Shown here: positions 6,190-6,406 of the stretch, in pieces
Layout of the letters: the number at the start of each line of letters is the position of its first letter
Numbering within the stretch: the first letter of the stretch is position 1
Source: Candidatus Zixiibacteriota bacterium
GTDB taxonomy: Bacteria; Zixibacteria; MSB-5A5; GN15; PGXB01
Reading direction: 5' to 3'
NCBI GenBank assembly: GCA_024230695.1
Contig: JAAERC010000824.1
Span: forward strand, 1 to 6,406
DNA: 6,406 nt
Translations under genes and position numbers: made by a program
The notes under the pieces: model-generated
The model's input: the letters and a program-made list of their open reading frames with translations, nothing else
The model's database searches: none
What the model was told of the DNA's origin: nothing

Positions 6190-6406
6190 CTACAGACCAA
6201 CAAGTTTCTTGAGACCAGCCACCTCATCATGATTCAGATAACGCCAGCGTCCCGGTTTTAACCGCTCATTACGCAACCCGGCAAATTCGATCCGGCATAA
6301 ATCACGAACAGGAGTACCGACTGCCTTAAGAAGCTGTTTAACTTCACGTTTATGACCTTCGGTAAGAACCAAAACAACTTTTGAACTTTTAATGCCTTCA
6401 CTAAGA
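6190..6406 (-). CDS. rRNA pseudouridine synthase, RsuA/RluB family (C-terminal part)
   Basis: The minus strand is open from the right edge to a TAG at 6192-6190, giving 71 residues of a protein whose start is outside the window. The sequence carries the family's C-terminal pattern: VVLTEGHKREVKQLLKAVGTPV, then DLCRIEFAGLRNERLKPGRWRYL, then a closing NHDEVAGLKKLV helix. In RsuA, RluB, RluE and RluF the equivalent stretch is EG-x-NRQ/REVR-x-M-x-x-x-G, followed by L-x-R-x-x-x-G-x-x-x-L-x-x-LxxGxWRxL. The catalytic Asp and the S4 domain would lie upstream, outside the window. These enzymes convert specific uridines of 16S or 23S rRNA to pseudouridine. Which member this is cannot be told from the tail. 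The TTG at 6372 is in frame but is internal to the gene, not its start. It converges on the lipoprotein gene across the terminator at 6109-6143. Confidence 0.9.
   Translation of the reverse strand, partial: LSEGIKSSKVVLVLTEGHKREVKQLLKAVGTPVRDLCRIEFAGLRNERLKPGRWRYLNHDEVAGLKKLVGL

Overview
The window is AT-rich, gene-sparse bacterial DNA coding mostly for cell-surface and secreted proteins. Three features together point to an uncultured FCB-type lineage such as Zixibacteria, Marinimicrobia or Calditrichaeota: a FlgD-like type A sorting domain of type IX secretion (T9SS), a type I dockerin of the DxNxDGxxDxxDxVYxIN(Y/F) style, and a DNRLRE plus SdrD-B surface lipoprotein. The dockerin wording resembles Zixibacteria most, but this placement is from memory of protein style and not from a search.

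Layout. (1) Positions 1-293, minus strand: the N-terminus of a two-helix membrane protein cut by the window edge. Its last visible residues resemble the opening of GH43-like beta-propeller proteins found with polysaccharide genes. (2) Positions 294-651: non-coding, divergent intergenic region with inverted repeats and a weak promoter candidate. (3) Positions 652-2135, plus strand: a compact overlapping pair encoding an exosortase (Cys/Arg/His triad present) and its EpsI-type partner (DUF3485 style). This is the processing and anchoring module that usually accompanies exopolysaccharide loci. (4) Positions 2243-3073 (plus) and 3104-3874 (minus): convergent paralogues that share one secreted beta-rich module but end differently, one in a T9SS sorting domain and the other in a dockerin. 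(5) Positions 3875-4301: non-coding, ending in the only strong Shine-Dalgarno sequence of the window. (6) Positions 4302-6077, plus strand: a 591-residue lipoprotein with DNRLRE-like halves in unusual order, an SdrD-B domain, two tandem Cys-containing domains and a His/Lys-rich tail. A perfect rho-independent terminator follows at 6109-6140. (7) Positions 6190-6406, minus strand: the C-terminal end of an RsuA/RluB-family rRNA pseudouridine synthase, a housekeeping gene cut by the right edge.

Together the genes describe several routes to the cell surface: an exosortase pair, a T9SS-type C-terminal signal, a dockerin and a lipid anchor. No PEP-CTERM-like exosortase target is visible among the complete proteins here, so the substrates of the exosortase must lie elsewhere or differ from the usual pattern. 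I see no tRNA, rRNA, CRISPR array, insertion sequence or phage gene in the window.
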